Shown: positions 1 to 13,350, counted from the stretch's first letter. The stretch is DNA of 64,000 nucleotides from Distichodus sexfasciatus (GCA_032718565.1 JAVGVS010000020.1:622041-686040); one strand, 5' to 3'. A program made the numbers and translations. The notes: a model not told the origin generated them from the letters alone.

Positions 1-478
1 CACACACGCACAACTTTCATAATTCAATGTCACCGGTAAGTGATGTCAGTAAAAATAATGAAAGAGGAAGAGCCTGGTTTCAGGCCGCCTTTAGGGATCG
101 TGGAGTAAACATCGCAGTAATTAAAATAACACGCACCGTGCTATTTTTTACCTTTCCCTCTCTATGCGGCTGCGAGAAAAGAATGATTTTTAAAGAGGAA
201 AAAAGGCTCCCGCTTTCCGAGATCGCTCCTTATTCCCTGCTGAAAAGCTCTTTGCTTTGAGTGACTGCCGCACTCGGCGGATACGAGGCCCCACTGAGCG
301 CCGATCCCGGGGATTTTGGGAGGTAGATGCAGTTGGAAACATCACTTATGGTTCATCATCAGTCGTCAGATGATGATGATGATGATGATCAGAAGTGTAT
401 GGACAAAATGTTTGGATCCCGATTGTAATTATTCTGTATTCATTTCTTTTTCTTGGACATATCTGATATTTAAATATT

Positions 479-785
479 CATTAATTCATTCATTCATTCA
501 TTATCCCAAGCCCTACCGGAGGGCTACCGGAGACCGGAGCCTATCCCGGGAGCTACAGGCGCAAGGCGGGGACCAACCCTGGGTATGCGCCAACACACTG
601 CAGGGCACACACACTCACATTCGACTGTGGGAGGAAACCAGAGCAGCCAGAAAAAACTCATGCGAACACGGGGAAAGCCTGCAAACTCCACACAAAAAGG
701 CCCTACTGTTGGCCCGGGGTTCGAACCCAGGACCTTCTTTGTGGGAGGCGGGAGAGCTAACCACTGCACCACCATGCTGCCCATG
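479..785 (-). repeat. Family B dispersed repeat with tRNA-like head and GAAT tail
   Basis: Read on the minus strand it begins GGCAGCATGGTGGTGCAGTG, has a B-box-like GGGTTCGAACCC, then the typical CTGTGTGGAGTTTGCA and CCCGTGTTCGCATG blocks, and ends in a GAAT run (ATTC run at 479-503 on the + strand). The same architecture recurs at 28470, 45807, 49555 and 57011. This repeat type is widespread in teleost genomes. Confidence 0.8.
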
Positions 786-2827
786 TTTAAATATAATATT
801 AGTATATCACTGTAATATTACTCAACTGTAGAATCGAAGAAAACCCAATAAATAAATGTTTTATGCAAACATACATGCGATAGAGTTTGCGTAAGAGTGC
901 TCTTTAGCACTCTGATGACTTGGTCCTACATAATGAAGGTTTTGGGGTTTTTTTTGTGATTTTATGATGTGGAGGCTAAGACAAGCCAATCAGAAGCTGG
1001 AATGTTGCCGTTTTGCTGAAAACGCTTTGTTTTATTGTGATTCCTCACACTAAAAAATAAACCAGGCCTACTTATGAATCGGGATCAGGCACATTTTACA
1101 GGTTTTGTCAAAAAATATGGCCAACATACTATGGGGGAGGTTTCTTATGATTAAAGGCCTATTTGTTTTGACTTTTTGGCAATTTTTGTAATTTTCATGC
1201 TTGGACCCCGTTCTTCTCTGCTTGAACAAATTGTATTATTTCTGTCTCTTTTTACAAATAGTGTGAGAAAATGAAAAGGTGATGGGATAATTTTATATCT
1301 GATCAGAGGTTGTGGCATTTTTGTGGAGTACATTCTGATTATTTTTACTTTTTAGTACCAAACAGTCCACAATATTCAAATGAAGACGTAGTGTGTCCTG
1401 AGGACTTAGAACCTTCCAAATTTCATGCTTTTTCAAGAAAAAATGAGATTCACATTTTTGGAAAGCAAGAAAGATAAATGACACAGACCCTCATCAAACT
1501 CGCTTTCACAGAAAAAATGAAGAGATAAAAAAGTTCTCATTTTTGCTTTTTAATACATGATGATGTAGTGCGTTCACAAATTTTTGGGTGTCCTGACAAT
1601 CAGGAAACTTCCAAATTTATTGTTTAATTCAACAAAAAATGAGATTAAAAGCAAAAATAAAATCTTATATAAGTACTACACAGTACACAATTTCTCAAAT
1701 GAGGATGTAATTTGTGTTTCCATATTTCAGTTTTCGAGTCTCTCAATGAAATCTGTGTTTTGTCGATGTGTGTTTCGCCCACACAGGTCCGTAAATGACC
1801 TCAAGTCGTTATTCACCTCAGGCCTTATGTCATTCCGCTTGCAGCTCATAAAACAAACAAATCGAAGCGACTCTCGGGTCAAAGGTGGTGTCGGCAGGAA
1901 GGTGAGGGGAAGACGGACCGTGCGGATTTGAGAGGCTTGACAGCTGCACTCTCGCGCTCACAAACACAGACGCAGTTCGGCTTCATAATGGGCTGAAATG
2001 TAAACACTCACTGGGAAGTAACGGGAAACTAAATTTAGTCTCAGACAGAGGTGACTGGGATCGGATTCGCTCGGCTCTTCAGAAAGCCCCACTGCTCGCT
2101 TTCTGTTTGCTTTTTTGAACGAAAGTCGTTCAGACAGTGAAGGTAAAAGTCCTCAAAGGACTTAGATAAAGTGAGGGGGGAATACGAGAGAGAAGAGGAA
2201 TAAGAGTTGATCCCTTACTGGGAAAAAAACCCAGCCTGTCACAGCAAGTTGAGTTTAGCTGGAGATAAAGATAAAGTTTACTTTGGAGAAGCTTAAGCTG
2301 TTTGGAAGGTGGTTTTGGTACCAAAATCAGATTGGCGAACCTGACTTGAGATGTGTTTATACTGAATCTGTTTGACCAGAGACTGAAAAGACCAGAAAAA
2401 TAAAGAAACATGTGCAGAAACTTCTAGAATGAGTGATCAGGGAAGGATAAAATCCCAGCTCTGCTTTTTACAGGCAGTGGTTAGACATTCTTAAAGTGGT
2501 CTTTATAAACATTCTTATTTAGGTGTCAAACCTGTCATGTTTCTTATTTCTGCTATTTAACACCACTTAGAATTATAGTCAAGGCACCAAATTAGTATAA
2601 ATTAGTGAAATATGAAAGACAAATTAATTACACAATGTCATAAATATGCAGTAAATAAATATTACATTTTAAAACCCATACATTTTTTATTGCCTCTTCC
2701 TCTTTTGACCGTAATAGCAGTTTTACACAGTGTTCCAACATCCATCTTCACAATGGAGTATAAGATTTCACACAGAGTTTAAATCGAAAAATAAATGCAT
2801 ACTCAAGCCTCAGTTTAAATATTTATA
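786..2827. other. Unique-looking AT-rich intronic DNA
   Basis: No coding potential beyond short chance frames and no recognisable repeat. The segment at 1790-2110 is less AT-rich than its surroundings, but I cannot assign it. Confidence 0.4.
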
Positions 2828-2831
2828 TGCT

Positions 2832-2939
2832 AGGGACCAGTTTTCCAGTCGAGGATTAAGACTAGTCCTAGACTAGTTTTGAGTTTAAATGGTAAATCTC
2901 CATTGGTACTACAACTTAGTCCAAGACTAGGCTAAATCC
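2832..2939. mobile_element. Short palindromic MITE (GGATTAAGACTAGTCC type)
   Basis: The left arm has GGATTAAGACTAGTCCTAGA and the right arm has AGTCCAAGACTAGGCTAAAT, with CTCCATTGG in the centre. The arms are imperfect inverted repeats, giving a compact fold-back element of a type common in fish genomes. No clear target duplication is visible. Confidence 0.6.
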
Positions 2940-3125
2940 ATGAGCAAGAAAGGCGTACCTAACGGTTCGATAAAATACCGGAAACCGCTACATCCCTAGT
3001 TGTTACACCCCAAGCTTTGGAAAATATACAGGAGAAGGAGAATTGAGTGGTGAAAAGTGAAAATGTGTCTGGCTGAGATTTTGATGAGAGTTTCCTTTTG
3101 GGTAGTCACCCAGAGCGTCTTCCAT

Positions 3126-3385
3126 TAGTGGCAGTGCGGTTACAGTGTTCGCCCAGTGATCGGAAGGCTGCCGGTTCGTATCCCGGGCCGGTCAATGTAC
3201 CACTGAGGTACTCATGAGTAAGGTACCGTCCCCACGCACCATGCTTCCCTGGCACTACCCTTGTTAGCTGCCCACTGCTCCTTCACCGATGGGTCAAATG
3301 CAGAGGTCACCTTTCGTTGTGGTGCACTGTGTGCTGTGCTGTGGTGTGTTCACAATGACAAATAATCACTCACTTTCACCCTCTT
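3126..3385 (+). repeat. SINE-A copy, near full length
   Basis: A tRNA-like head with the B box GGTTCGTATCCCGG is followed by the family body (GAGGTACTCATGAGTAAGGT, TGCCCACTGCTCCTTCAC, GGTCAAATGCAGAGGTCAC) and the 3' end GTGTTCACAATGACAAATAA. The A box is degenerate. This is one of the fuller copies and defines the family consensus for the window. Confidence 0.85.
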
Positions 3386-6300
3386 TACAAGAACAGTCTC
3401 ACCGGAGCTTGGGGTGGAGCGACGCATTCTCTTTGTAGATAAATTTTACAGAAAGATTTAACAATGAGGTTCAACTAATGATGTTAACTTTCTTTGGAGA
3501 GCAAACATGAAATGGAGAATTGAGCTGTGAAAAGTGAAGGTTGATCCAGATGTGATTTTGATGAGAGTTTGCTCTGCCTTGTGAAGCACTGATCCATGCG
3601 GAAGGCAGTCAAATCCCATTTTACCTCTCTCTCTCTCTCTCTCTCTCTGTTGACTTTGAATTACCCCCACACCATTAACCGCCGTCCACAACTGTAGCCG
3701 AGATCAGCGAGACCTCGAACACACACAGTACACAACTCACTCTCACATTACCGCTGTCCCTCTGCATTCCCTGCTCCCCGGTTTCAACTGTGCTTCTCGA
3801 AAAACTGCCCAGCCGGAAAAACCCGGAGAATCTTCGCAGAAACAGTAATCCTGCCCGAGAAACGGAACAGAAAACTAGAAAAATGAGTGATTCGGTGTGA
3901 CCGAGGAGCAAAAAAAAAGAAAAAAGGGAAAACAGGGCGGCTATTGTTGAGGGAGATGCGTGCAGCGTGGAATTGTTTGAGTTTTGTTGATAAAGTCGGC
4001 CGATTGTCACCCGGTGCTCAGCAGGCCTCAGAGAAAAATGGCTGTGGGAAGAGAATGTGACGTGAAGTGTAATAGTCCGGCTGCGGCAACGACCGAGTTT
4101 GCCGGGCTGAAATTGCCTAAATTACCGGGTAGCGGTAAGAGAAAGACGAAGACATCAAACAATCTGGAGAAGCACAACTATGAATAAAGATAAGTTCCTG
4201 CATAATTTTGCCTTTTCTCTCTCTCCCTCTTCTCCAAAAATGCATTTCTCACCTGAAAGCTTTTTGTCGGACAAGCTAGAGCCGTGTCAGGGAGTCAGAC
4301 ACGACGGCAAAGATTTAGGTAAAAGTACTCATATTGCCTTTTTTATTTTACCGTCTCACTGTTCTTTTGATGCAGTGTGACAGATTGAGATGGCCAATCT
4401 TATGACGCTTTTCCACTGCCACAAGAGACTGGCACCTTTCGGAGGAAATAAATGTTTTTCCATTATGAATAAAGCGAGCCATTAACCCGACTCGTACCTG
4501 AGCTGTCATGGCTCTGCCTGTGTGTGTGTGTGTGTATCTCCCTGGTTAGTAAGGCCTTAGTCCTGAGTGTTCCCCATTAAGGGTGTCTGTAAGTGTGTAT
4601 GTTGTTAACCAAGACTGTAAGTAAAATTAGAGTAAATCTTCAGTCTTTGCACCTGCAGATTGAGGAAAACTTTTTGGGGACGTAAAACAGTGTCCCCACT
4701 TTGTTTTTGCTTAGACAAAATTATGTGATTGCATCATAGACTCTTTTTCAGCTTGTCAAAATTTGTTATTGTGGTCAATATTTTGTTACTTTTAGCGGCG
4801 CTACTCCTCCTACAGTTTTTGCGTTAGAAACGCTGTTCCAACTCTAAAACATGCGGGCTATAGTGGTGTAGCTTGTATACACGTCTTGATTTGTGCGCTT
4901 GTTTGCAAGTGCAGTTTTTCCTGTTTTCATTATTCGTGGGATTAAAGGTCTTATTTATTACGAAAAATGACTGTTTTCCATCCACATCACTAGCATTCAC
5001 ACGCGTATTACGACACTGGAATTTCCTTCCATCATCGCTCAGCTCCGTCCAGCACCAGTATTACCAAATTTTGCAGTTTTGGATTTAATATTGATATTTA
5101 ACTTGAAAAACATAATCCTAACCCTATCCTAATGATCTTGCAACCACCTAGCAACAGCCTAGCAACCACCTTGCAAGTCTTGCTGCAAATTACATTTGCA
5201 TTTTCTTGCAGAAATGCTGCAAGAAATTACTGAGGTTATTACTGAGGTTATGGTTAGGATTAGACTTTGAGGTAGTCACAGTTATCACTATGTCTTTAGA
5301 ACGTCCCCAAAACATACAGTGAAGTAGTTGTGTATGTGTGTGTGTGCACAATGTCAACCTTGGACGACAGGAGTGTGTGAAAACATCTGTAGTGGCAACC
5401 TTTCAGGTCAACCGCACATCTCCGAACACCGACATGGCACTGAGCGTCTGTCCTCACGCTGGCTCAGTGCAATGCTAATCAGCCTGATTCTCTTCCAACA
5501 GACCTCTCTTCCCTTTAAGAAAGTCATACACCAACATATGTGGAACTTTAATGTATTTTAGTAGATGAACATGAGTGGTAAGTATGGCCTTAGAGTGGAG
5601 AGTGCAATGAGGAGGTTGGTCAGAGAAATAACCTGGCATTTCAGTGTTTGGTACCTGCTTGGTATACTAGTTATCCCAACAGATGGTGACCAGAAGTGGC
5701 CCTGCTTGATCTTGTTGCACTCAGAATTACATTTGCAACAAAGTGATTATTATGAACCCCTTAAATGCTTAGCTGCAATATCTTACACAACCCAAAATTT
5801 TGTAAAAATATCCGGAGCAAATGTCGTTGACAATGCAGTTGACCAGTTTGTGCCTGTGTTTGTTTAAATGGGAGCATTTTGAACATTCTTTGTAGCTAAT
5901 ATTTGCAAACACACATTGTTGTCAGACACTGACATAAATTCTCTAAAATTTGGTCATACATTAACAATTTATTGTTCAATGTTAACGTTATCATTACTGA
6001 TTAATATAAAAATATTGTTTGTGATAATTGTCATTTACGTCTTCACTATTTAAATCTTCAAATAAAATATTTAAAATTTAATTTCAACAATTTGCAGATT
6101 TTTAAACCTACTTTTGGGCAAAGATTCCAAGGTCCCTATTTTTGACTCACAGAGATATTAGACTCTGTAGAGTTTTCAAAGCTTGTGAAGTGTATAAAAC
6201 TAATAGATACTTATAGATTCCAGATTCTAGCAGTTTTAAAGATTGGGTGCTGTAAACTGAACTTACTAGATACCAGTTGAAGTGAAGTGAGAAAATACCA

Positions 6301-7518
6301 GTAAAAAAAACTAGTGGAAAAGAAGAGTCGTATCAAATATTTTATTTAAACTGTTGTAAGTATCAACCTTAATAAAGTCTTTTATTACATATTTTAAATA
6401 TTTTGGACGTCACTTAGCGATTGTTACCCAAGTGGCTTTTTTGTAGCAGGGCACTTGCCTGGGGAAGTATCATTTGTTTTTGTACAAAGGCCTTTTTTGT
6501 GTTTACTGCAAGCCGTCCGTTCTGAAAACCACTAGCCGCGTTAGCGTGTGCCGCGAGAGGAGAGCTCAAGCTATCATTCCCCAGTTCCCTTCCCTCTATT
6601 TTTGGGCTTTTTGTTCTGGTAAACGCTCCACAATCCTCTCAGAGCTGGGCTACAGCTCGGGGGAGACATCTCCAGCGAAAGCAAATCAATATGGAGGCAT
6701 GTTAAAATAGAAACTTGAGGCTGTGCGTACAAGAACCTATTGATTTCCGCCTCACTTTCTCCTTCTCTTTTTCCTTTTGCCGAAGCCCTTCGGTTAAAGC
6801 GAATCAAAGCGCCTTCTCCTCTCTTGCTAATGCTCAGGTCTAGCGTTGCATCATCATCATCATCATCATTGAGTGTGTTCGAGTTCGAGAACTTAGAGGG
6901 AAATGGTGGAAATTGTTCTTCCTTTTTTTGTGCTGCCAGAAAACACCAAAAAGGGCACCCGTCCCCCAGAAAATGACTCGGCGCTATGCTTGTTAGTGGC
7001 TAAGTAGTATCGATGAAGCGCATAGACCTGCAGAGAACATTTAGGGCCATGATGGAGCGTTAAGGTGCTCCTCGGGGGGATGTTGGGATGTTAACACAGC
7101 ACAGCACACTGTTAATGAGGCCTTATGTGACATTAGAGCTCGTCCTTTTTTCGGAGAAAAAAAAACCTGAGGCGTCCCACGGTTCCCTCCACGGCCCAAA
7201 AACGCCATCTGGCTGACTGCAGTTTGGAGGTCAAACGCTTTTTGCATTGGCACCGAATAGAGGATCGAATCTGTCTGACGGGACATGTGGCAAGTTAAGG
7301 AAAGTGGAGGGGAAAGACGGATGCATATTGACCTTGACTCAGTCTTTCGGGCCACACAGAGGGATGAAAGCATGGACTGAGGGGTGCTGGAACTTTAAGA
7401 GCCGGGGTCTACAAGTCTGGGAGATTCATTTTAGTTAGACAGTAACATCTGGCACCTTGTAAAAGTTCTCCATCAGTTTTATATGCAGTCGATTCTTCTT
7501 AAATATAAAGAAAATGTC
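3386..7518. other. Intronic DNA without recognised genes
   Basis: Contains a CT run at 3626-3648 and a GT run near 4521. The region 6520-6990 is of higher complexity with a short CAT triplet run near 6851. Open frames here are short and unrelated to known families, including a 100-codon frame at 5565-5867. I see no splice-flanked conserved peptide. Confidence 0.4.
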
Positions 7519-8095
7519 TTAAAGGTCCCATATTATACATTTTTTCAAGTTAAAATTGGTGTATGAGCTCCACTAAACATTTCTCTGAAGTAGTTTGCTG
7601 AAGATACCTCTCAGATTAAGCATTTTCACCTGCTTTTTACCCTTCTATTTCAGTCCCTTTCAGAACAGGCTGTCTCTCATTAGTATTCCTGAATGCAAAT
7701 GAGTCGCTGCTGCCCACACACGTCCCACTCCGGAACTGGGGTGTAGACAGCACGGCGAGAGTTTACCTCTTGTGAAAATAATCCACATAACTGCTGCTAA
7801 CAGACCATCCATAGAGCCGTACATATTCAGCACAAGACTCCGCCAGTACACTTCTTCATTGCGATTCCTATGCAGCCGCTTGCAAGAAAACATGGTGGAT
7901 CAAGAAGTGCTGGCAGTTCTGCCTGGTAGGCGGAGCTTCTCAGAAAGCAGGGTGGAGTTATTCAAATGTCCAACGATTTCTCACAATTGAACATTTTTTT
8001 TAAATCAAACTTACAGTGTGTATAAAGGCAGTACAAACCCAAATGAATGTCCAAAGAAAAGAAAAAGTGATTTTTTCATAATATGGGACCTTTAA
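7519..8095. mobile_element. piggyBac-like non-autonomous element flanked by TTAA
   Basis: The ends AAGGTCCCATATTAT and ATAATATGGGACCTT are inverted repeats of each other, and both are bordered by TTAA (7519-7522 and 8092-8095). TTAA target duplication is characteristic of piggyBac-type elements. The 577-bp interior has no transposase frame, so it must have moved in trans if at all. Confidence 0.7.
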
Positions 8096-9231
8096 AACCA
8101 CATTTTCTTATATTTTGTGTTTGTTTATGCGATAACACTTGCACACAAATCTTATCTTTGTAAAGTTAGTTCATATGGATAAAAATTCATTCATTCTATG
8201 TTAATTTGAGTCCGAATGGGAAGTTTTACTGTTTTATTTGAATACAAGTATGCTACAAAGTAATATGTGCATGCATCGTTTCCATATGCAAACATAAATT
8301 CGCCTTTGGCCCGAAGTTGGTGTGGAACAAAACTGTGCAGATTGCAGTTTGTTAAAGTTTCTGTTATGGCCGTCCCTGCTCCTCTTCATCATTTATTCAT
8401 GCTGCTTTATTGCCGTTCTCTGGAGTCCAATGCTGAGTCAAGCCAAGCCTCAGAGTAATAGAGCAATTCCCCCCGATTACGGCATCATCAAACAAACGCA
8501 CTTAGGCTCGTCAGTAAAAAGCTATCATTTATGTGTAAATGTGCGTGTTTGTGCTGTAGAGAAAAAGACACAAAGCAGACATCCACACTATGTGAAATTC
8601 AATTCAGTCAGCGCTTGATTTACTTGAAGCCTCTGTACGTTTCTTTCGCTTTTCTGCAACTACAGATTGGTTTACGAGCTTTTCTGTTGAAAATGCTGCC
8701 TCGGTCCCAGATGTGTTGCGTCGTGTTGTCCTCGGTACTCAGAATCAGGTCCAGAAAGTCATTTAGTCCGGGGTGACAAGCCCAGAGTCCTCCTGAGGGC
8801 TTTCTGATTGGATTCAGAGATGGGGGGGCGTGGTGATTTATCATTAGTTAATAGACACGGTTGACAGCTGGAATCAGCAGGGACCAACCCAGTGCCAGCT
8901 CCAGTCACAGCCAATCAGCGCAGATGCACGCAAATTTGCACAATTACCAGGACTACATGTGCCTCTGTCAGAAGGCAAAACAGGCGTGGAACCATGCAGC
9001 TGAGCTTTTACAGCTCCATCAGTGTGGCGGTGAAAAATGGAGAACTTTCGGTGCATGTTAAACCGGTAAAATAACACAATTGCACAGAAACATGTGTGCA
9101 CTAAAGCACAATTGCAGAATGAAATGCACTAGAATGTGATGGTTTTACCTGAACTACATGGACATGTGTCTTTACAAAATCTTTGCATGACTTTCTCAAT
9201 ATGTGCAAACATACATAGAAAAACTTTCTTA
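8096..9231. other. Intronic DNA without recognised features
   Basis: No repeats or exons recognised. Short overlapping open frames at 8267-8776 and 8861-9101 show no family resemblance. Confidence 0.35.
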
Positions 9232-10033
9232 GGGTGAATCCCATTTCACCCCTTGGCCCTACCCCTTAGCCCTACTAATTTCTTAGAATATTTCTTAGAA
9301 TGCCCTGCGAAAAACTAGCAGCAACATGACTATGGAATCGAAAGAGACATACAAATGTGTGTAATTTCTCCGTTAATCAAATGTGACCCTCCACGGGAAG
9401 ACCAGTCGCTTGTCGCAAATTTTCAAAATTGAGTTACTATGTTTTCGTGAAAGGGCATAAATCAACCTTCAAAACGATACCTATATTGAATGAATCGGAC
9501 GACATATGACTGAAATATTTTTCGGCTAAATTTATTCACAACAGTACAGTATAGACCTTCCACTGTTTCAAAACACTAAAAACAAAAAATCCAAAATTTT
9601 ACTCCACGCAACATAAACAGTCCTTTTTCTCGGAAACCTCCGTTGCGACAAGCGACTGGTTTTGCCGTGGAGGGTCACAAATATTTAAAATTAAAAGTGG
9701 TTCATAAACGACACAAAATAAAATGCTAGTGTGGTCTTATACATCTCCGCTTTGCTGCAGACAAACGCAAAAAATGCCAACAGCCCATGCAATGGAAATA
9801 ATAATAATTATAATTATTAATATAATTAAGATGCATGTTGAACACCCACCAAAAACATGTCACATCTGCTTACCTACAAAATTCACCGGCGACTAACGAT
9901 GATGTGTCACGTTCTAGAAGGGGTGTCCCATTTCATAGGGGTAGATTTCAACACCTGCCCCTTACCACTCCATGGCAAGGGCCAAAGGCCAAGGGCCAAG
10001 GGGCAGGGTCAAGGGGTGAAATGGGATTCACCC
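9232..10033. mobile_element. Harbinger-like MITE with TTA duplication, carrying a nested element
   Basis: The termini GGGTGAATCCCATTTCACCC and its inverted copy at 10012-10033 are flanked by TTA on both sides (9229-9231 and 10034-10036). The 3-bp TWA-type duplication suggests PIF/Harbinger. Removing the nested 296-bp element at 9383-9678 leaves about 500 bp. Near the right end, AAGGGCC-type units are repeated. No transposase. Confidence 0.6.
9383..9678 (+). mobile_element. GTGACCCTCC terminal-inverted-repeat MITE, copy 1
   Basis: The ends are GTGACCCTCCACGG plus ACCAGTCGCTTGTCGCAA and the matching inverted copy ending CCGTGGAGGGTCAC. Inverted repeats extend about 36 bp with two mismatched bases. 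AAAT flanks both ends (9379-9382 and 9679-9682), indicating a 4-bp target duplication. Nested inside the element at 9232-10033. The second copy at 39354 is inverted and longer. Confidence 0.75.
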
Positions 10034-10036
10034 TTA

Positions 10037-13000
10037 GTGTCACATGCTGTACAGGTATTAAACAGGAACGACAGGCTCAAATGCTAGGCATATGATTTTT
10101 ATTAGAACTCAAAAGCAGCACAACGACCAAAACAAGTTTGAAAAGCACAAACAGGACACCAAATTTATCTTGTAAAGGTCTTCTAAAACAAGAAAAAAAA
10201 ATCTTTCAATTTTTCCATGTTTTTAGCTTTAATAATACATTGTATTCTTAAAATAAGCAAAGTTGTCATGAATTTCTTAACTTGTAGTGGAGAGCATGAG
10301 AACCTTCCAGTTCTCTTAATTAAATTTCTTATTTCATTTTAAGAAGTTCTTATAATCGATAAATTTTCCTTAATAAGATAATTGTAGCCAACATTTCTTA
10401 AAATTAGATTATTATCTTACACATACAAGTCTAGTCAAGTCAGTTATTCTTTAAATAAAAAAAAAAAACAAGATCTATTTTTTCTTTTTAAGATTTTCTG
10501 GCTTGTTAAGATTTCATTTTTTGCAGTGTACTGTTCAACTACTTCTTTTTAAATACCTTTTGAACGTGAGTAATCGCAACAAGAGCTCCTTCCTTTCTGC
10601 TTTTGCAAAAGCATCCTCCATTTTTTCCCCCACCGTCAACTCCAATCAGAGCTTTTCTGCTCTGGAAATTTCCAGGAAACACAAACCGCACAACAAAAGC
10701 CCACAACAACAAAAGAGTCTCCTCAGGGATCCAGCTGTTCCTGGCCATGTTCCAGCCTTTCCACACAACCGCACACTCCGCCACACACTCCAACACTCTG
10801 CATTGCTTGTTCTTTCAATTGGAGCTGAGGGCCACGAAAACAAGTTGGTAGCACACCGGTGTCGAGCAAAAGCAGTGACCTATGGAAGTATCTTCACCTT
10901 TGATTAAGGGAATGTTCATTTAATGTTTATTGTCCTTCATTGTGGCTACCAGTAGTTCCAAGGGGGTCTGTAGGGTTTTAAATAGCTACACAGTGTTACC
11001 ACAACATACATTTTTTGCCGTAAATTTTCTATCTCGACATAAAGATTGCTCATGCCTGAAGCATGCCTCTTCCGTTTATCTTAAGAACTATACTCCCACT
11101 AACTTTCCCTTTACTAACTTTCCTCTAGTCGAGTTTGTCGTCTGTATTTTCCAAACCGTTACCCCTAACCTTCCTCTGGAATGATTTGTGCTAACCCTAT
11201 GATCAGTACGTTGTTGCATCATTTGTTGCGTGTAGTTTCTCTTCATTGCTTGACCCAGGGCTTGTTGGTGCTGGATGCTTCTTTGACCCTTTCTCATTGT
11301 CAGCCCCATGAGGTGCTGCAGAATTCTAGAACTGAGTTTACTACACTCCCAGCGGGTTTTATGCACTTTTTTCCCAGCTTGGTATTAAACACACCAAGTA
11401 GGTGAAAAACAGACCAATATTTAGAGTCACAATCGTAAAAATTAGATTTAAACTTTGTATCTTAGACTCTTTCCCTTTTCCCATAATAGAAGTAACTAGG
11501 CAGGAGGTGTGGGCTCTGAATCTAGTGAGTCTCTTTGCAGAGGGAGGGCAGAGTGGCGGCCCTTGGAGCGGTCCAGTCACCGCGGCCCCAGGCAGAGGGG
11601 CCCCCGGCAGGGCTCGAGCGCCGGAAGCCCAGGACCCCGGTAGGAACCGGAGAGCACATCCCAATTGGGCTATTCTGGGTAAATAACTCACTGATTTATG
11701 CAGAAGTGGAGAGAGAGTGGAGTGTATTGGTATGATTGAGATTTTAAAAATAATATATATATATATATATATATTCTCATTCAAGATGTGCAGAGTTGTG
11801 CCTTGATTTGAGGAACCGATGAAGTGGTGATTGATGGCTTGAATTTTATTGACTTTGGCTGCTAAGCTAAACTTTTTTGGTGGATGGATTGACGTTTTGT
11901 GAAGTTGACAGTAATACTCCTTGACAATATTATCAATCTCAGGATTTAAAAAGACAGCAGCATTATTTATAGATATTGCAAGAAAAATAAGCTGTCGGTT
12001 GAATACAGTCTTCTCATCTCTGAGACTTCTCACCAAGTAAAAGAAAACAAGACGTGAAAAGTTATTGCCTTTATCTTAGCATTCGCTTAAAATTAAATCC
12101 ATAAATTTTAGACGTTTAAACCCTGCAACAGAACAGGTCTGACAGAGACATAATTGTATTTTATTTTATTTTTCAACTGCAATTACATACGGGGGAAAAC
12201 GCACCTGCAAATCTCTAGAGCACATCTGCACTAAAATGCAGTAGCTAACTGGGTTCTTTTATGTTTTGGGGGATAAAAAACACATTGTGAATGCATTTTG
12301 GATATGTTGTGAACATGGTAATCTCAGCTTTTAGATTAAAGAAAAGATTTATGACTGCCTTATGATGCTCTGATGTTATCTTCACATAAAAAGATGTATG
12401 CAAATAGTACTGCTGCTTATCCGACTGTGTATAAAGAGTTAAACTGTGATCTCCATACGACATGACATCTGGGGCTTAACACACTAATCACTAGTGAGGG
12501 CTCGGGCTGAAATGAAAGTGTGAGAATTTGCCTGTCTGGACTGAGATTAGGATTAACCAGTGCCACGTCTGTCAGGAAAAGGCATGTAAACAGCAGACGA
12601 GACTGAAAGATGCACTGAAATACTCTTCGTCTCTCCCTCTCTCCCGCGCGCGCGCTCTCTGTTTTCATTCTCCGCCTCGCCGCCTGTGAGTGTCATGGCT
12701 GTAGGGCGAATCACATGGGTGCAACTCTGATTCACTGTTACCAAGTGCAGCGGGGCCGGCGGCGTTGTCTGACCCTGATGCTGTGTCCACTGCTGAGAAG
12801 GACCAAACTCGCATTTTAGGTCAAACTGCAGGAACGAACATGTTGCTAAAACACAAAATAAATAATCCTCTACTTCAGCTCATGAAGCAGAACCCGACTA
12901 GCATAACCGTCCCTTCAACGTCCCCTTGAAGTTAAATTGGTGCTATATTGGTGGTAACATTATACCCCAAAAAAAAACATCTATCTTGGATTCAAAAATC

Positions 13001-13106
13001 TACATGAGACATGTCTTTAAAATGTATACAGTCCCAAAAGCATCAAGTCTAGGAGTGGGAATGTGTTAATGCGTTAACACATTAATTTTTTAATGCAAAT
13101 TGATTT
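10037..13106. other. Intronic DNA, mostly unassigned
   Basis: Includes a GC-rich island at about 11520-11660, an AT dinucleotide run near 11753-11774 and a CT/CG run at 12636-12660. On the minus strand a 225-codon open frame spans 11359-12036; it crosses the AT run and resembles no family I know, so it is not called as a gene. Confidence 0.4.
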
Positions 13107-13350
13107 GGGGGCAGTTGGTGGCATAACGGTAGGGCGTTCGCCCCTTGTTCGGAAGGTCACAGGTTAGCATCCAGCGCCGGTAAATTTACCACAGAGGTAT
13201 CAAAAGCAAAGGACCATCTCCAAACGCTGCTCCCCAGGCACTGCCCTTGTTAGCTGCCCACTGCTCCTTCACAGATGGGTCAAATGCAGAGGTTACATTT
13301 CGTTGTGGTGCACTTTGTGCTGTGCTGTGGTGTGTTCACAATGACAAATT
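13107..13350 (+). repeat. SINE-A copy, near full length
   Basis: Head GGCAGTTGGTGGCATAACGG with a decayed B box (CAGGTTAGCATCC), full body and the 3' end GTTCACAATGACAAATTAA. The head is unusually clear here. Confidence 0.85.

Noticed and set aside
5565..5867. 100-codon frame with a possible hydrophobic segment
   Set aside because: No recognisable family, no splice signals in a convincing position and ordinary intronic composition.
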